Of a stretch of 27,711 bases of DNA, positions 16,322-25,090 are shown one piece after another; position 1 is the stretch's first letter; each line of letters opens with the position of its first letter. This DNA is from a bacterium. GTDB lineage: Bacteria > UBA6262. Position numbers and translations under genes: made by a program. The DNA lies in assembly GCA_028716025.1 (NCBI GenBank), contig JAQUQP010000004.1:1-27711 (forward strand), in the 5' to 3' direction. Under the pieces are notes generated by a model. The model was not told the DNA's origin. It ran no database searches and worked only from the letters and a program-made list of their open reading frames with translations.

Positions 16322-19072
16322 TTATTTTTTCTTGCTTTTGCCTTCCACTACTGCCTGGGCAGCGGCTAACCTGGCGATGGGAACCCTGAAAGGTGAACAA
16401 CTGACATAGTTCATACCTACCCGGTGACAGAACTTAACGCTTTCCGCATCACCGCCATGTTCACCGCAGATACCGATCTTCAAGTCTTTCTTGGTCTTGC
16501 GTCCGCGATCTATGCCCATTTTGATCAACTCGCCGACACCATCCTGGTCAATAGTCTGGAACGGATCATCCGGCAGGATCTTTTTCTCCAGGTAATCCGG
16601 CAGGAACCCACCCATATCATCACGCGAGAAACCGAAGCTCATCTGGGTGAGGTCATTGGTGCCAAAGGAGAAGAATTGCGCGACTTCAGCTATTTTGCCG
16701 CTGACCACGCAAGCTCTCGGAATCTCGATCATGGTACCGACCAAATGGTCAATTTTCTTTAAACCATATTTCTTCAGGACTTCCTGGTAAACTCTGGTAA
16801 CGATCTCTTTCTGGTTAACGATCTCCGCTACCAGACTCACTACCGGGATCATGATCTCCGGCATTACCTTCTTACCGGCTTTCAGCAATTCAGCTGCTGA
16901 TTCGAATATTGCCCGTACCTGCATCTCAGTCACTTCAGGATAAGTAATACCTAATCTGACGCCACGGTGTCCCATCATAGGATTGGACTCACGGAGCACT
17001 GAGGCGCGTTTGGACAATTCTTCCAGGCTGATATTAAGGCTGGTCGCCAATTCCTGTAATTTTTCTTTTTCATGGGGAACAAATTCATGCAACGGCGGAT
17101 CCAGTAACCTGATGGTTACCGGTAATCCTTCCATCGCTTCCAGCGTCGCTTTAATATCATTCTTGACATGCGGGAAAAGTTCGGCTAAAGCCGCCCTTCT
17201 TTCTTCCACAGTCTTGGAAACGATCATCTTGCGCAGCTTGAACAAAGGCTGTTCGCTATTCTTCCCGTAGAACATGTGCTCTGTGCGGAATAAACCAATA
17301 CCTTCAGCGCCAAAAGCGCGGGCCTTAGCCGCGTCATCAGGCGTATCTGCGTTGGTCCTTACATTCAGCTTCCTGACCGCATCGCAAACTTTCAGGAATT
17401 CATTCAGAACCGCATTCTCTTCTGATGCGTCTACCATCGGCAGTTGCCCTTCATAAACATACCATTTGGTGCCGTTCAAGGTGATCCAATCGCCTTCTTT
17501 GAGGGTCTTGCCATTGACGATCACAGTCTTGGAATGATGATCTACTTGTAATGCGCCGCATCCGACGATGCAGCATTTTCCCCAACCGCGGGCCACCAGG
17601 GCTGCGTGGGAAGTCATACCACCGCGCGCAGTCAAAATAGCCTGGGCTGCTCTCATTCCTTCCACATCTTCAGGATTGGTCTCTTCGCGCACCAGGATCA
17701 CTTTTTTGCCTTCTTTGTTCCAAGCAACCGCGTCAGCGGCATTGAAAACGATCATGCCGGAAGCTCCACCGGGACCGGCTGGCAATCCTTTGGCTAGCGG
17801 GGTGTAGGTCTTTTCCGCTTTGGGGTCGATGATCGGATGTAATAATTCATCAAGCTGGGCCGCAGTCACTCTGGTTACAGCCATCTCTTTGGTGATCAAT
17901 TTTTCCTTGACCATATCAGCGGCCATTCTTACCGCAGCCGGGCCATTCCTTTTGCCGATACGGCATTGCAGCATATACAGCACGCCTTTTTCAATAGTGA
18001 ACTCAATATCCAGCATGTCGTGATAGTGTTTTTCCAGTCTTTTCTGGATATCATCCAATTCTTTATATATCCTAGGCATACCCTTCGCCAGGATAACCAG
18101 GTCTTTGTTATGTTCGCTTTGGCTATATTCATTGATCGGTGCCGGGGTGCGTGTCCCTGCTACTACGTCTTCACCCTGCGCATTGACCAGGTATTCTCCG
18201 TAGAACTTATTGGTGCCGTTGCCAGGATCGCGGGTAAAGGCCACGCCGGTAGCGCTGGTATCGCCCATATTGCCGAAGACCATCGCTTGCACGTTCACGG
18301 CCGTTCCCCATTCATCAGGGATCCGCTCGATACGGCGATAGCTGATCGCTCTCTTGCCGTTCCAGGATGCAAACACTGCGCCAACTCCGCCCCATAACTG
18401 CTTCATCGGGTCATCGGGGAAGCTGCTACCCAGGACTTGCTGAATTTTGGCCTTGAATTGCTGGCACAGGTCCTTAAGATCATTGGCATCAAGATCAGTA
18501 TCAGCCGTTGCGCCTCTCTGACGTTTCTTCTCAGCCATCAGTCCTTCCAGCTGTTTCCGGATACCGGTTTCGCCTACTGGTTCAATACCCGCGGCTTTTT
18601 CCATGACTACGTCGGAATACATCATGATCAGGCGGCGGTAAGCGTCATATACAAAACGTTCGTTGCCATTAGTTTGTTTGATCATCCCGGGGATGGTTTT
18701 TTCAGTTAAGCCGACATTCAAGACAGTTTCCATCATGCCTGGCATTGATTTACGGGCACCGGAACGGACAGACACCAGCAGCGGATTCTCCGCGTCGCCG
18801 AATTTCTTGCCCATTAATTTTTCTATTCTAGCCAAAGCAGTTTCTACTTCTTTAGCCAGTGTTTTAGGATAGGACCGCTTATTAGCATAGTAATAGGTGC
18901 AAACTTCTGTAGTAAGTGTGAATCCAGGAGGTACCGGCAACTTTAATTTGGGATGGCCGGCCATCTCTGCCAGGTTAGCGCCTTTGCCGCCCAGCAGGTT
19001 TTTCATGCTTTCATTGCCGTCACCCTTGCCTCCGCCGAAAAAATAAACATACTTCTTACCCTTTGCTGCCAT
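16322..19072 (-). CDS. ppdK: Pyruvate, phosphate dikinase
   Basis: A 916-residue cytoplasmic enzyme that interconverts pyruvate, ATP and phosphate with phosphoenolpyruvate, AMP and pyrophosphate. The N-terminal nucleotide-binding region contains LLGGKGANLAEM, VSVRSGARKSMPGMMETVLN and GEYLVNAQGEDVVAGTRTP. The phosphohistidine swivel domain has GGMTSHAALVARGWGKCC with His489. The C-terminal PEP/pyruvate barrel has EGIGLFRTEHMFY, FSFGTNDLTQMSFGFSRDD and the catalytic Cys869 in GICGEHGGD. All key residues are present and length fits the family. The enzyme can serve pyrophosphate-linked glycolysis or gluconeogenesis, common in anaerobes. The ATG is preceded by AAAGGAGG, ten bases upstream. It has its own promoter and a structured leader and stands between the glyS operon and tamA. 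Confidence 0.97.
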   Translation of the reverse strand: MAAKGKKYVYFFGGGKGDGNESMKNLLGGKGANLAEMAGHPKLKLPVPPGFTLTTEVCTYYYANKRSYPKTLAKEVETALARIEKLMGKKFGDAENPLLVSVRSGARKSMPGMMETVLNVGLTEKTIPGMIKQTNGNERFVYDAYRRLIMMYSDVVMEKAAGIEPVGETGIRKQLEGLMAEKKRQRGATADTDLDANDLKDLCQQFKAKIQQVLGSSFPDDPMKQLWGGVGAVFASWNGKRAISYRRIERIPDEWGTAVNVQAMVFGNMGDTSATGVAFTRDPGNGTNKFYGEYLVNAQGEDVVAGTRTPAPINEYSQSEHNKDLVILAKGMPRIYKELDDIQKRLEKHYHDMLDIEFTIEKGVLYMLQCRIGKRNGPAAVRMAADMVKEKLITKEMAVTRVTAAQLDELLHPIIDPKAEKTYTPLAKGLPAGPGGASGMIVFNAADAVAWNKEGKKVILVREETNPEDVEGMRAAQAILTARGGMTSHAALVARGWGKCCIVGCGALQVDHHSKTVIVNGKTLKEGDWITLNGTKWYVYEGQLPMVDASEENAVLNEFLKVCDAVRKLNVRTNADTPDDAAKARAFGAEGIGLFRTEHMFYGKNSEQPLFKLRKMIVSKTVEERRAALAELFPHVKNDIKATLEAMEGLPVTIRLLDPPLHEFVPHEKEKLQELATSLNISLEELSKRASVLRESNPMMGHRGVRLGITYPEVTEMQVRAIFESAAELLKAGKKVMPEIMIPVVSLVAEIVNQKEIVTRVYQEVLKKYGLKKIDHLVGTMIEIPRACVVSGKIAEVAQFFSFGTNDLTQMSFGFSRDDMGGFLPDYLEKKILPDDPFQTIDQDGVGELIKMGIDRGRKTKKDLKIGICGEHGGDAESVKFCHRVGMNYVSCSPFRVPIARLAAAQAVVEGKSKKK

Positions 19073-19111
19073 TGCTTCTGTTCCTCCTTTTATTTTAAAT
19101 ATCGATGATTA

Positions 19112-19131
19112 CCTGCCTACCAGCAGGCAGG
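19112..19131. repeat. Short GC-rich palindrome in the ppdK leader
   Basis: CCTGCCT (19112-19118) and AGGCAGG (19125-19131) form a 7-bp stem with a 6-base loop, about 40-60 bases upstream of the ppdK ATG. The sequence stands out as GC-rich in an AT-rich leader. I recall near-identical CCTGCC…GGCAGG palindromes between genes in candidate-phylum genomes. Confidence 0.5.
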
Positions 19132-19139
19132 CAGCGATT

Positions 19140-19175
19140 AAAAAAGATGATTACAGTGATTACTTAACTGTAATC
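19140..19175 (-). terminator. Terminator-like hairpin in the ppdK leader (candidate attenuator)
   Basis: On the minus strand, GATTACAGT (19175-19167) and ACTGTAATC (19157-19149) make a 9-bp perfect stem with a 9-base loop, followed three bases later by six Ts (19145-19140). It lies downstream of the ppdK promoter, about 20 bases after the predicted transcript start, so it would act inside the ppdK message rather than end glyS. Confidence 0.5.
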
Positions 19176-19202
19176 TTAAATTCAACTGTCATATTTTTTT
19201 TA

Positions 19203-19231
19203 ATTATATCACAATTTTACATTAATGTAAA
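19203..19231 (-). promoter_or_regulatory. Sigma70-type promoter for ppdK
   Basis: On the minus strand, TTTACA (19226-19231) and a perfect TATAAT (19203-19208) are spaced by exactly 17 bases, with TGA directly before the -10 giving an extended -10 box. It begins seven bases after the glyS stop codon. The predicted leader to the ppdK ATG is about 125 nt. Confidence 0.8.
19216..19231. promoter_or_regulatory. 16-bp perfect palindrome over the ppdK -35 box (candidate operator)
   Basis: TTTACATTAATGTAAA is its own reverse complement. It covers the -35 box and part of the spacer of the ppdK promoter. The size and symmetry fit a dimeric transcription factor site whose binding would block RNA polymerase. 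No regulator gene is visible in the window. Confidence 0.5.
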
Positions 19232-19237
19232 GACTTA

Positions 19238-21352
19238 TCAAGCTGCGCTGATCACTAATTTGGAGATATCCGCGATGCGCTGGAATAATCCGGCTATTTC
19301 CTTCAGTAGCATAAGTCGGTTCGTCATTAACTGGCGATCTTCCACCATGACCATGACTTTTTCAAAGAAGGTATCTATATCCGGCCGCAAACTCACTAAC
19401 CGGCGCAAAGCTTCAGTATAATTTCCCTTGCTCAAGTACTGTTCTGCCTCAGCTTTAATTTCCATGAATTTATGATATAGTTTCTTTTCCGCTTCTTCTA
19501 CCAGCCTGCTTTCATCCAGTTTTTCGCCCTCTCCAAGCAGTTTCTTGTCCCGGGCCTGCTTTAGGATATTATTAGCCCGTTTGAAGCCAGCCGTGATCGG
19601 TTCAAAATCAGGTAAAGGCCGCAGTTCATGCAGGGATTGCGCCCTTTTCAGGGTGTTATGCACTTCGCTATATCCGACATCCAGGGCTGCGGCTATTTCA
19701 TCATATGCCAGTTTATATGGCTCAAAACCAAAAATATATTCTATTCTTTCCCGGAAGAATTTCCAGACTTTATTCAGCAATTCACCGGTATCAGCCACTT
19801 CTATTCCGCTTTCCTTAAGTATCCTGATCTCCTTTTCGATCAGTTCAAATAAAGAGAAATTCCACTGGTTATCGATCAGGATACGGATTATGCCCTGGGC
19901 CTGGCGGCGCAAACCATATGGATCACCGCTGGAATCCGGGATCAACCCAATCGCAAAATCACTGACAATTGTGTCCATTTTATCAGCAATGCTGACCACC
20001 GCGCCATTGACCGTTTTCGGCAAGAGACCGGTGACAGACAAAGGCAAATAATGTTCATAAATACCCTGTCCTACTTCTTCTTTTTCATTATATTTGAGCG
20101 CGTATTCACGGCCAATGATGCCCTGCAGTTCGGGAAATTCCTTGACCATTTCCGTGACCAGGTCAGCTTTGCAAAGCAAGGCTGTGCGCCGGACATCCGT
20201 CAGGTTGTAACTGGTAAAAGGCAGCTGGGAAGCGATATACTCGCTCAATTTAATGACTCTTTCCACTTTACCGTATAAACTGCCCAACTTTTCCTGGAAC
20301 ACCACCCCCCTGAGCTTTTCTACTTTTTCTTCCAGGTGGCTCTCGGTATCCACCTTATAAAAGAACTCGGCATCTTCCAGCCGGGCAGACAGTACCCGTT
20401 CATAACCTTCCCTGACTATACCGGCAGCTCTAGGATCACCGTTAGATATACCGACAAAATATGGCAAGAGGTCACCCTTGCTGTCCACCAAGGTAAAATA
20501 TTTCTGGTGGTGCCGCATGCAAGTGACCAGGACCTCGGACGGTAAATTGAGATACCGCTGGTCAAATTTACCCAGCACGGCCGACGGATATTCAGTCAAG
20601 TTCGTGACGGTCATTAATAAAACCTCATCGGTATGCAGTTGTCCCTTACCCTTGGTAACACGTTCCAGCTCAGACTTGATCCTGGTTTGTCTTTTCGCCG
20701 GGTCAACTATGACCTTAAGCTGGTTAAGGGTCTTTTCATAACCAGCGATATTCTTCACTGTAGCTTCCTTGTTCCCAACCAGGATCAGATGTCCCCTGGT
20801 CTTGTTCCCGGTGGCTAATTCACCCAGCTTAAATTTGAGGACCTGTTTGCCCCACAAACATAAAAGCCAGCGTACCGGCCGGGCAAAGCGCAGTTGCTTA
20901 CCCTCCCAACGCATGGTTTTGGGAAAGTAAATAGACATAATAAATTGCGGGAGGAATGCCGCCAGGATCTTGTCGGTATTTTGTCCCTTTTGCGAGAGCA
21001 CCGCGCAAAGATATTCACCTTTTTCAGTCTTTTTGATCGACAGTGCCTGGGGTTTGATGTTTTGTTTTTTGGCAAATCCCAGCCCTGCCGGGGTCAGATT
21101 CCCGTTAGCATCATATGCTACGTGTTTTGGCGGGCCGGTAATTTCGGTTTTCTGGTCATTCTGTTTCTCAGACATACCGCGGGCCATTATTACCAGGCGG
21201 CGCGGCGTACCCCATACCCTGACCTCTTCAACCGCGAGCCGGCTGGTCGTCAAAAATGCTTTAAAATCTTTCTCTATCAGCGGCAAAGCTTCAGTTAAAT
21301 AACCGGCAGGTATCTCTTCTGTCCCGATCTCCAGTAAAAAATCTTTAGCCAT
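19238..21352 (-). CDS. glyS: Glycyl-tRNA synthetase beta subunit
   Basis: A 704-residue subunit of the bacterial alpha2-beta2 glycyl-tRNA synthetase. The N-terminus MAKDFLLEIGTEEIPAGYLT is the family signature. Further conserved segments are ITGPPKHVAYDANGNLTPAG, the MRHHQKYF block, and SSGDPYGLRRQAQGI in the helical region. The C-terminal third is the DALR-like anticodon-binding part (residues near 560-690, with RRLVSLRPDIDTFFEKVMVM). The ATG immediately follows the TAG stop of glyQ, with GGAAAG upstream, so translation is likely coupled and the two subunits made in equal amounts. Length is normal for the family. Confidence 0.96.
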   Translation of the reverse strand: MAKDFLLEIGTEEIPAGYLTEALPLIEKDFKAFLTTSRLAVEEVRVWGTPRRLVIMARGMSEKQNDQKTEITGPPKHVAYDANGNLTPAGLGFAKKQNIKPQALSIKKTEKGEYLCAVLSQKGQNTDKILAAFLPQFIMSIYFPKTMRWEGKQLRFARPVRWLLCLWGKQVLKFKLGELATGNKTRGHLILVGNKEATVKNIAGYEKTLNQLKVIVDPAKRQTRIKSELERVTKGKGQLHTDEVLLMTVTNLTEYPSAVLGKFDQRYLNLPSEVLVTCMRHHQKYFTLVDSKGDLLPYFVGISNGDPRAAGIVREGYERVLSARLEDAEFFYKVDTESHLEEKVEKLRGVVFQEKLGSLYGKVERVIKLSEYIASQLPFTSYNLTDVRRTALLCKADLVTEMVKEFPELQGIIGREYALKYNEKEEVGQGIYEHYLPLSVTGLLPKTVNGAVVSIADKMDTIVSDFAIGLIPDSSGDPYGLRRQAQGIIRILIDNQWNFSLFELIEKEIRILKESGIEVADTGELLNKVWKFFRERIEYIFGFEPYKLAYDEIAAALDVGYSEVHNTLKRAQSLHELRPLPDFEPITAGFKRANNILKQARDKKLLGEGEKLDESRLVEEAEKKLYHKFMEIKAEAEQYLSKGNYTEALRRLVSLRPDIDTFFEKVMVMVEDRQLMTNRLMLLKEIAGLFQRIADISKLVISAA

Positions 21353-22231
21353 CTATTTCTTTCCTTTCTTGATGAGCGGGTGGCCCAGTTCCTGGCGCAG
21401 TTTCAGGAAACCTTCAGCGCAAGCTTTAGCCAGGTTACGCACCCGGGCAATATAATTGGTACGTTCCGATACGCTGATAGCACCCCTGGCTTCCAGTAAA
21501 TTAAAAGCATGTGAACATTTTAAGACATAATCGTAAGCTGGCAGGACCAGGTTCTTATCCGCCAACCGCAGGCATTCTTTTTCATATTGTTCAAAAAGAC
21601 GGGACAGCATCTTAATGTCCGCTTCTTCGAAATTATGCTTGGAATATTGCACTTCGTTCTGGTGGTATATTTCCCCATACGTTACGCCATTAGCCCATTC
21701 CACGTCAAAAACATTTTTTTTCTTCTGGATATACGCGGCCAGGCGTTCCAGCCCGTAGGTGATCTCCACGGTGATAGGATCAAGCTCAAATCCTCCCACC
21801 TGTTGGAAATAAGTGAACTGGGTGATCTCCATGCCATCCAGCCATACTTCCCAGCCCAACCCGCTGGCTCCCAGCGTCGGTGATTCCCAGTCATCTTCCA
21901 CGAACCGGATATCATGCTGTTTAGGAACGATCCCCACTGCTTTCAGGCTGCCCAGGTACATTTCCTGGATCTTTTCCGGACTGGGTTTAATGATCACCTG
22001 GAATTGGAAATAGTGCTGCATCCGGTTCGGATTTTCCCCATACCGGCCGTCTGTTGGCCGGCGGCATGGCTCCACATAGCAGACTGCCCAGGGTTCGGGG
22101 CCAAGGGAACGGAGAAAAGTCGCCGGATTAAAAGTACCGGCGCCTACTTCCAGGCCATAAGGCTGGACCAGTAAGCAACCCTTTTCCATCCAGTATTGTT
22201 GCAGTGTCGTGACGATCTGTTGAAAATTCAT
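21353..22231 (-). CDS. glyQ: Glycyl-tRNA synthetase alpha subunit
   Basis: A 292-residue class II aminoacyl-tRNA synthetase subunit that activates glycine; it contains the catalytic core and works with GlyS. Signature segments include [60 protein letters not shown] and [13 protein letters not shown]. The protein matches the usual length of about 290-300. AAAGG lies six bases before the ATG. The recO stop is 12 bases upstream and glyS starts directly after its own stop, so recO-glyQ-glyS form one transcription unit. Confidence 0.97.
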   Translation of the reverse strand: MNFQQIVTTLQQYWMEKGCLLVQPYGLEVGAGTFNPATFLRSLGPEPWAVCYVEPCRRPTDGRYGENPNRMQHYFQFQVIIKPSPEKIQEMYLGSLKAVGIVPKQHDIRFVEDDWESPTLGASGLGWEVWLDGMEITQFTYFQQVGGFELDPITVEITYGLERLAAYIQKKKNVFDVEWANGVTYGEIYHQNEVQYSKHNFEEADIKMLSRLFEQYEKECLRLADKNLVLPAYDYVLKCSHAFNLLEARGAISVSERTNYIARVRNLAKACAEGFLKLRQELGHPLIKKGKK

Positions 22232-22243
22232 AGGAAACCTTTC

Positions 22244-23029
22244 TCACGATGCAGTTTTATTTTGTGCCGGAGCATAAAAGAATTCCTGGCAGTTAAATGA
22301 GTGCCCGGAAATGAATTGCAAATATTTTTCCAGCAGGATCTTGATGGCCAGCTTGGTTTCTGCCGCCAGTTCAATATCCAGTAATTGCGGCAACGCGCTT
22401 TTTTGCAGCAACCGCAGTTTGGCCCAGACTTCCGGATTAAGTTCAAACACATAATCCGCGTTCTTCAGGCAGGCACGGCACGAAATACCGCCGTCCACCA
22501 AACTGAACACTACTGGCCTGTTCAGAGCCGGCTGTTCCTTGCAGTGGATACAAAATTCCAGTGAAACCTTATACCCGCTATAATCAAGGATCTTCAAGAC
22601 GAACCAATTCCAGAGCGAGAGATAATTCTCCCGGGTTTTCAGGACACCAGCATCCATCAGGCTAAAACTTTTACCCAACAAATTAAAAATATCCTGGTTA
22701 GCTTCGCGATACTCACTGAACTTGTCAACCAACTCCAACAAGTAGGAAGCCATGCCGTATTTAAAATAACTCTCCCGTAAAGAATAAAAAGGATGCATGA
22801 CCTGGCAACCGGTCAGCCGGGCCAGGTCCTTATCTGTCTTAGAGAACAGCATCACCTGGTTATGGGTAAATATCTCCAGGCTCGCCCCATACCGGGCTTT
22901 GACCTTGCGCAAACCTTTAGCTACTACCTGCACCTTGCCCCAGTCCCGTGTATACAGCGTAATTAATGAATCTGCTTCACGGAGTTCTTTAGTCCGCAGG
23001 ACTATGGCTTCAGTTTTGGTAAAACCCAT
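22244..23029 (-). CDS. recO: DNA repair protein RecO
   Basis: A 261-residue protein with the RecO N-terminal OB fold: TEAIVLRTKELREADSLITL, then YTRDWGKVQVVAKGLRKVKA. The helical C-terminal half carries a zinc-finger-like pair, CIHC at about residue 159 and CRAC about 30 residues later. RecO loads RecA onto SSB-coated single-stranded DNA together with RecR in gap repair. GGAG lies five bases before the ATG. It sits between the NRAMP gene (25 bp upstream) and glyQ (12 bp downstream); recO next to glyQS is a recurrent bacterial arrangement. Confidence 0.93.
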   Translation of the reverse strand: MGFTKTEAIVLRTKELREADSLITLYTRDWGKVQVVAKGLRKVKARYGASLEIFTHNQVMLFSKTDKDLARLTGCQVMHPFYSLRESYFKYGMASYLLELVDKFSEYREANQDIFNLLGKSFSLMDAGVLKTRENYLSLWNWFVLKILDYSGYKVSLEFCIHCKEQPALNRPVVFSLVDGGISCRACLKNADYVFELNPEVWAKLRLLQKSALPQLLDIELAAETKLAIKILLEKYLQFISGHSFNCQEFFYAPAQNKTAS

Positions 23030-23054
23030 ATCTTCTCCAAAGACGATCCTGTAT

Positions 23055-24314
23055 TTATCCCGTAAAACTGACCACCACCAGGATCACTGACAGCATCACT
23101 AATAAGCTGGTAATGATCCAAGCGATCCAGTTATACAATTTGCTATTGACATATTTACCCATGATCCGTTCATTATTGATCAAGAGCATCATAAAGACCA
23201 TGATCACAGGCAGTAAAAAGCCATTAACTGCCTGGGACAAAACCATGATCGTGACCAGGGGTGCTTTGGGCCAGAGGATCAATGCCCCGCCGATAATGAT
23301 CATACCAGTATAGATATTGATAAATTCAGGAGCTTGCTTGTAAGTCCGGTCCACTCCCTGTTCCCAGCCAAATGCTTCGCAGACAGCGTACGCGGTAGAG
23401 AGCGGGATGATGCAGACAGAAAAAAGCCCGGCATTAAAAAGCCCGATGGCAAACATGATAGACGCATATTTACCGGCCAAAGGCGCCAGCGCTACCGCAG
23501 CATCGGCTGCAGTGTTAACCTGGATATTATGAATAAATAAAGTAGAAGCACACGCTATGATTATAAAGAAAGCAACAATATTTGTAACTGCCGTGCCGAA
23601 TATAATATCTACTTTTTCGTAAAAATAATCTTTTATTTTTAGTTTCTTATCCACTACTGCCGCCTGCTGGTAAAACTGCATCCAAGGCGCGATCGTGGTC
23701 CCGATCACGGCGATAGCCAGGATAATATAATCTTTTTTAAATTGCAAACTGGGGATAGCTACGTTCTTAAAAGCTATACCCCAGGCTGGTTTGGCCATAA
23801 ATCCGGAAATCACATAGGTAATATATATAAAACAGCCAAAGAGAAATATTTTTTCTACCGTTTTATATGTCCCTTTCAGGATCAAATACCAGGCAAAGAA
23901 TCCGGCCAGGGGCACAGAAATGTAGCGGCTGATCCCGAAGATCTCCAGGCTGGCTGCCACACCGGCAAAATCGCCGACAGTGTTGGCCAGGTTAGCGATG
24001 ATCAAAACGATCATGGCAAAAAAAGTGATCCTGAATCCATAAGCCCCCCGGATCAAGGAAGCTAATCCCTTACCAGTCACCATACCCATCCTGGCACACA
24101 TTTCCTGGACCATATAGAGACAAATAGCAATGACCGGCAGGAGCCAGAGCAGTCCATAGCCATAATGAGCGCCAGCTACAGAGTAGGTGGCAATACCATT
24201 GGCGTCATTGTCGACGCTGGCGGTAATAATGCCAGGGCCCATCACTGCCATGAACAAGGCCAGTTTTACTTTAAAATTAGACCATCCCTTATTTGGGGCA
24301 ACAACCTGTTCCAC
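23055..24314 (-). CDS. NRAMP-family divalent metal transporter with atypical metal-site motifs
   Basis: A 419-residue membrane protein with about 11 hydrophobic segments, belonging to the SLC11/NRAMP (MntH) family. The start is GTG, chosen for GAGG five bases upstream and a normal N-terminus. Segment 1 reads GPGIITASVDNDANGIATYS (Asp37, Ala38, Asn39) where classical Mn/Fe transporters have D-P-G-N. Segment 6, near residues 203-214, reads GTTIAPWMQFYQQ, where classical members have a metal-binding Met in A-x-V-M-P-H-N. The thioether ligand is therefore replaced by Ala. Known mutants of this Met, and the NRAMP-related Mg2+ transporters, allow Mg2+ or Ca2+, so a non-Mn/Fe substrate is plausible. 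The CNNM and PRC-barrel neighbours support Mg2+ (inference). It continues the minus-strand operon into recO. Confidence 0.88.
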   Translation of the reverse strand: MEQVVAPNKGWSNFKVKLALFMAVMGPGIITASVDNDANGIATYSVAGAHYGYGLLWLLPVIAICLYMVQEMCARMGMVTGKGLASLIRGAYGFRITFFAMIVLIIANLANTVGDFAGVAASLEIFGISRYISVPLAGFFAWYLILKGTYKTVEKIFLFGCFIYITYVISGFMAKPAWGIAFKNVAIPSLQFKKDYIILAIAVIGTTIAPWMQFYQQAAVVDKKLKIKDYFYEKVDIIFGTAVTNIVAFFIIIACASTLFIHNIQVNTAADAAVALAPLAGKYASIMFAIGLFNAGLFSVCIIPLSTAYAVCEAFGWEQGVDRTYKQAPEFINIYTGMIIIGGALILWPKAPLVTIMVLSQAVNGFLLPVIMVFMMLLINNERIMGKYVNSKLYNWIAWIITSLLVMLSVILVVVSFTG

Positions 24315-24329
24315 GATAACCTCGAGAAT

Positions 24330-24480
24330 AAATCCTAATTTCTAATATCGAAATACTAAAACAAATTCTAAGCACTAATATCTAAACTCTAAACAAGTTC
24401 AAATTTCTAAATTCCAATTTTCTAAACGTTTTGTATTTTGAGATTAGATATTGTTTAGGATTTAGATATTCGATGTTCGT
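24330..24480. repeat. CTAA/TTAG-rich imperfect palindromic element between PRC and NRAMP genes
   Basis: The 173-base gap is filled by short words such as TCTAA, CCTAA and AATATC. The left-arm block 24378-24396 (ATATCTAAACTCTAAACAA) and the right-arm block 24451-24469 (TTGTTTAGGATTTAGATAT) are reverse complements at 17 of 19 positions. The centre is the perfect octamer palindrome AAACGTTT (24424-24431). The left arm is longer by about eight bases between blocks. It looks like a dispersed hairpin element. I recall similar AAACGTTT-centred, CTAAA-rich elements between genes of uncultivated bacteria, but cannot name a family. Confidence 0.7.
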
Positions 24481-24487
24481 ATTTGCT

Positions 24488-25090
24488 TTAAAGATTGTAC
24501 ATATACTTGACCAGTTTTTTGGAGATATCCAGTTTCAGGTGTTTCATTTTTTTGTCATACTGTTTAATATGGTCCCACATGATTATATTTTCCACGATCT
24601 TGCGCCGGAAAAGATTGACCAATTTAAAGACTTCGCGCTCCGGACCCAAACGCTGCAGCATACTGTAGATATCTGCCTGTACACCAATGATACGCAGCTT
24701 ACCCCGCTGGATGCGCAAGGCTACATCATTGACCCTGAATAAATGCTTGCCATACCGGTCAACGATCTCCTCATCCATAATATCCCGGTAAATAAAAAGT
24801 TCATTAGACTCAATAGAACTGGAAACCATCTCTTCCAAAAACACATTCAGATAGATCGCTTTCTTAGAAAGGCAGGCGACATCATCCCAGGGGATGACCA
24901 GTAATTCCTTCGTTTTAAACAGGTTAAATCCCTGTCTGCCTTTAACCGGAATGACCACTAAATGCTTCACCGGCGGGAATTCTTCACCCATCTGGATGGT
25001 CATATCCTTTATTTTACCGACCGTGATATTCCCGGCGCTGATCACCGGTTTCCCGACAAAATCAGCATAGAAACTGGATGACTTCTTCAT
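24488..25090 (-). CDS. PRC-barrel domain protein, probably linked to metal transport
   Basis: A 200-residue soluble protein with two PRC-barrel-like halves: FVGKPVISAGNITVGKIKDM onwards (residues about 10-85, ending LLVIPWDDVACLSKKAIYLN) and RDIMDEEIVDRYGKHLFRVN onwards (about 100-150, including VQADIYSMLQRLG). This pair matches the N-terminal section of larger 'PRC plus MgtE-N/CBS' proteins often fused to or next to NRAMP-type transporters. Here it stands alone without CBS domains. A helical, Lys-rich C-terminal tail follows. Its ATG overlaps the CNNM stop codon (ATGA), so the two are translationally coupled. The NRAMP gene lies downstream after the repeat. A regulatory or partner role in divalent-metal transport is likely (inference). 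Confidence 0.75.
   Translation of the reverse strand: MKKSSSFYADFVGKPVISAGNITVGKIKDMTIQMGEEFPPVKHLVVIPVKGRQGFNLFKTKELLVIPWDDVACLSKKAIYLNVFLEEMVSSSIESNELFIYRDIMDEEIVDRYGKHLFRVNDVALRIQRGKLRIIGVQADIYSMLQRLGPEREVFKLVNLFRRKIVENIIMWDHIKQYDKKMKHLKLDISKKLVKYMYNL

Noticed and set aside
24330..24480. CRISPR array in the CTAA-repeat gap
   Set aside because: Repeat words are only 5-9 bases and irregularly spaced, arms are inverted rather than direct, and no cas gene is nearby.
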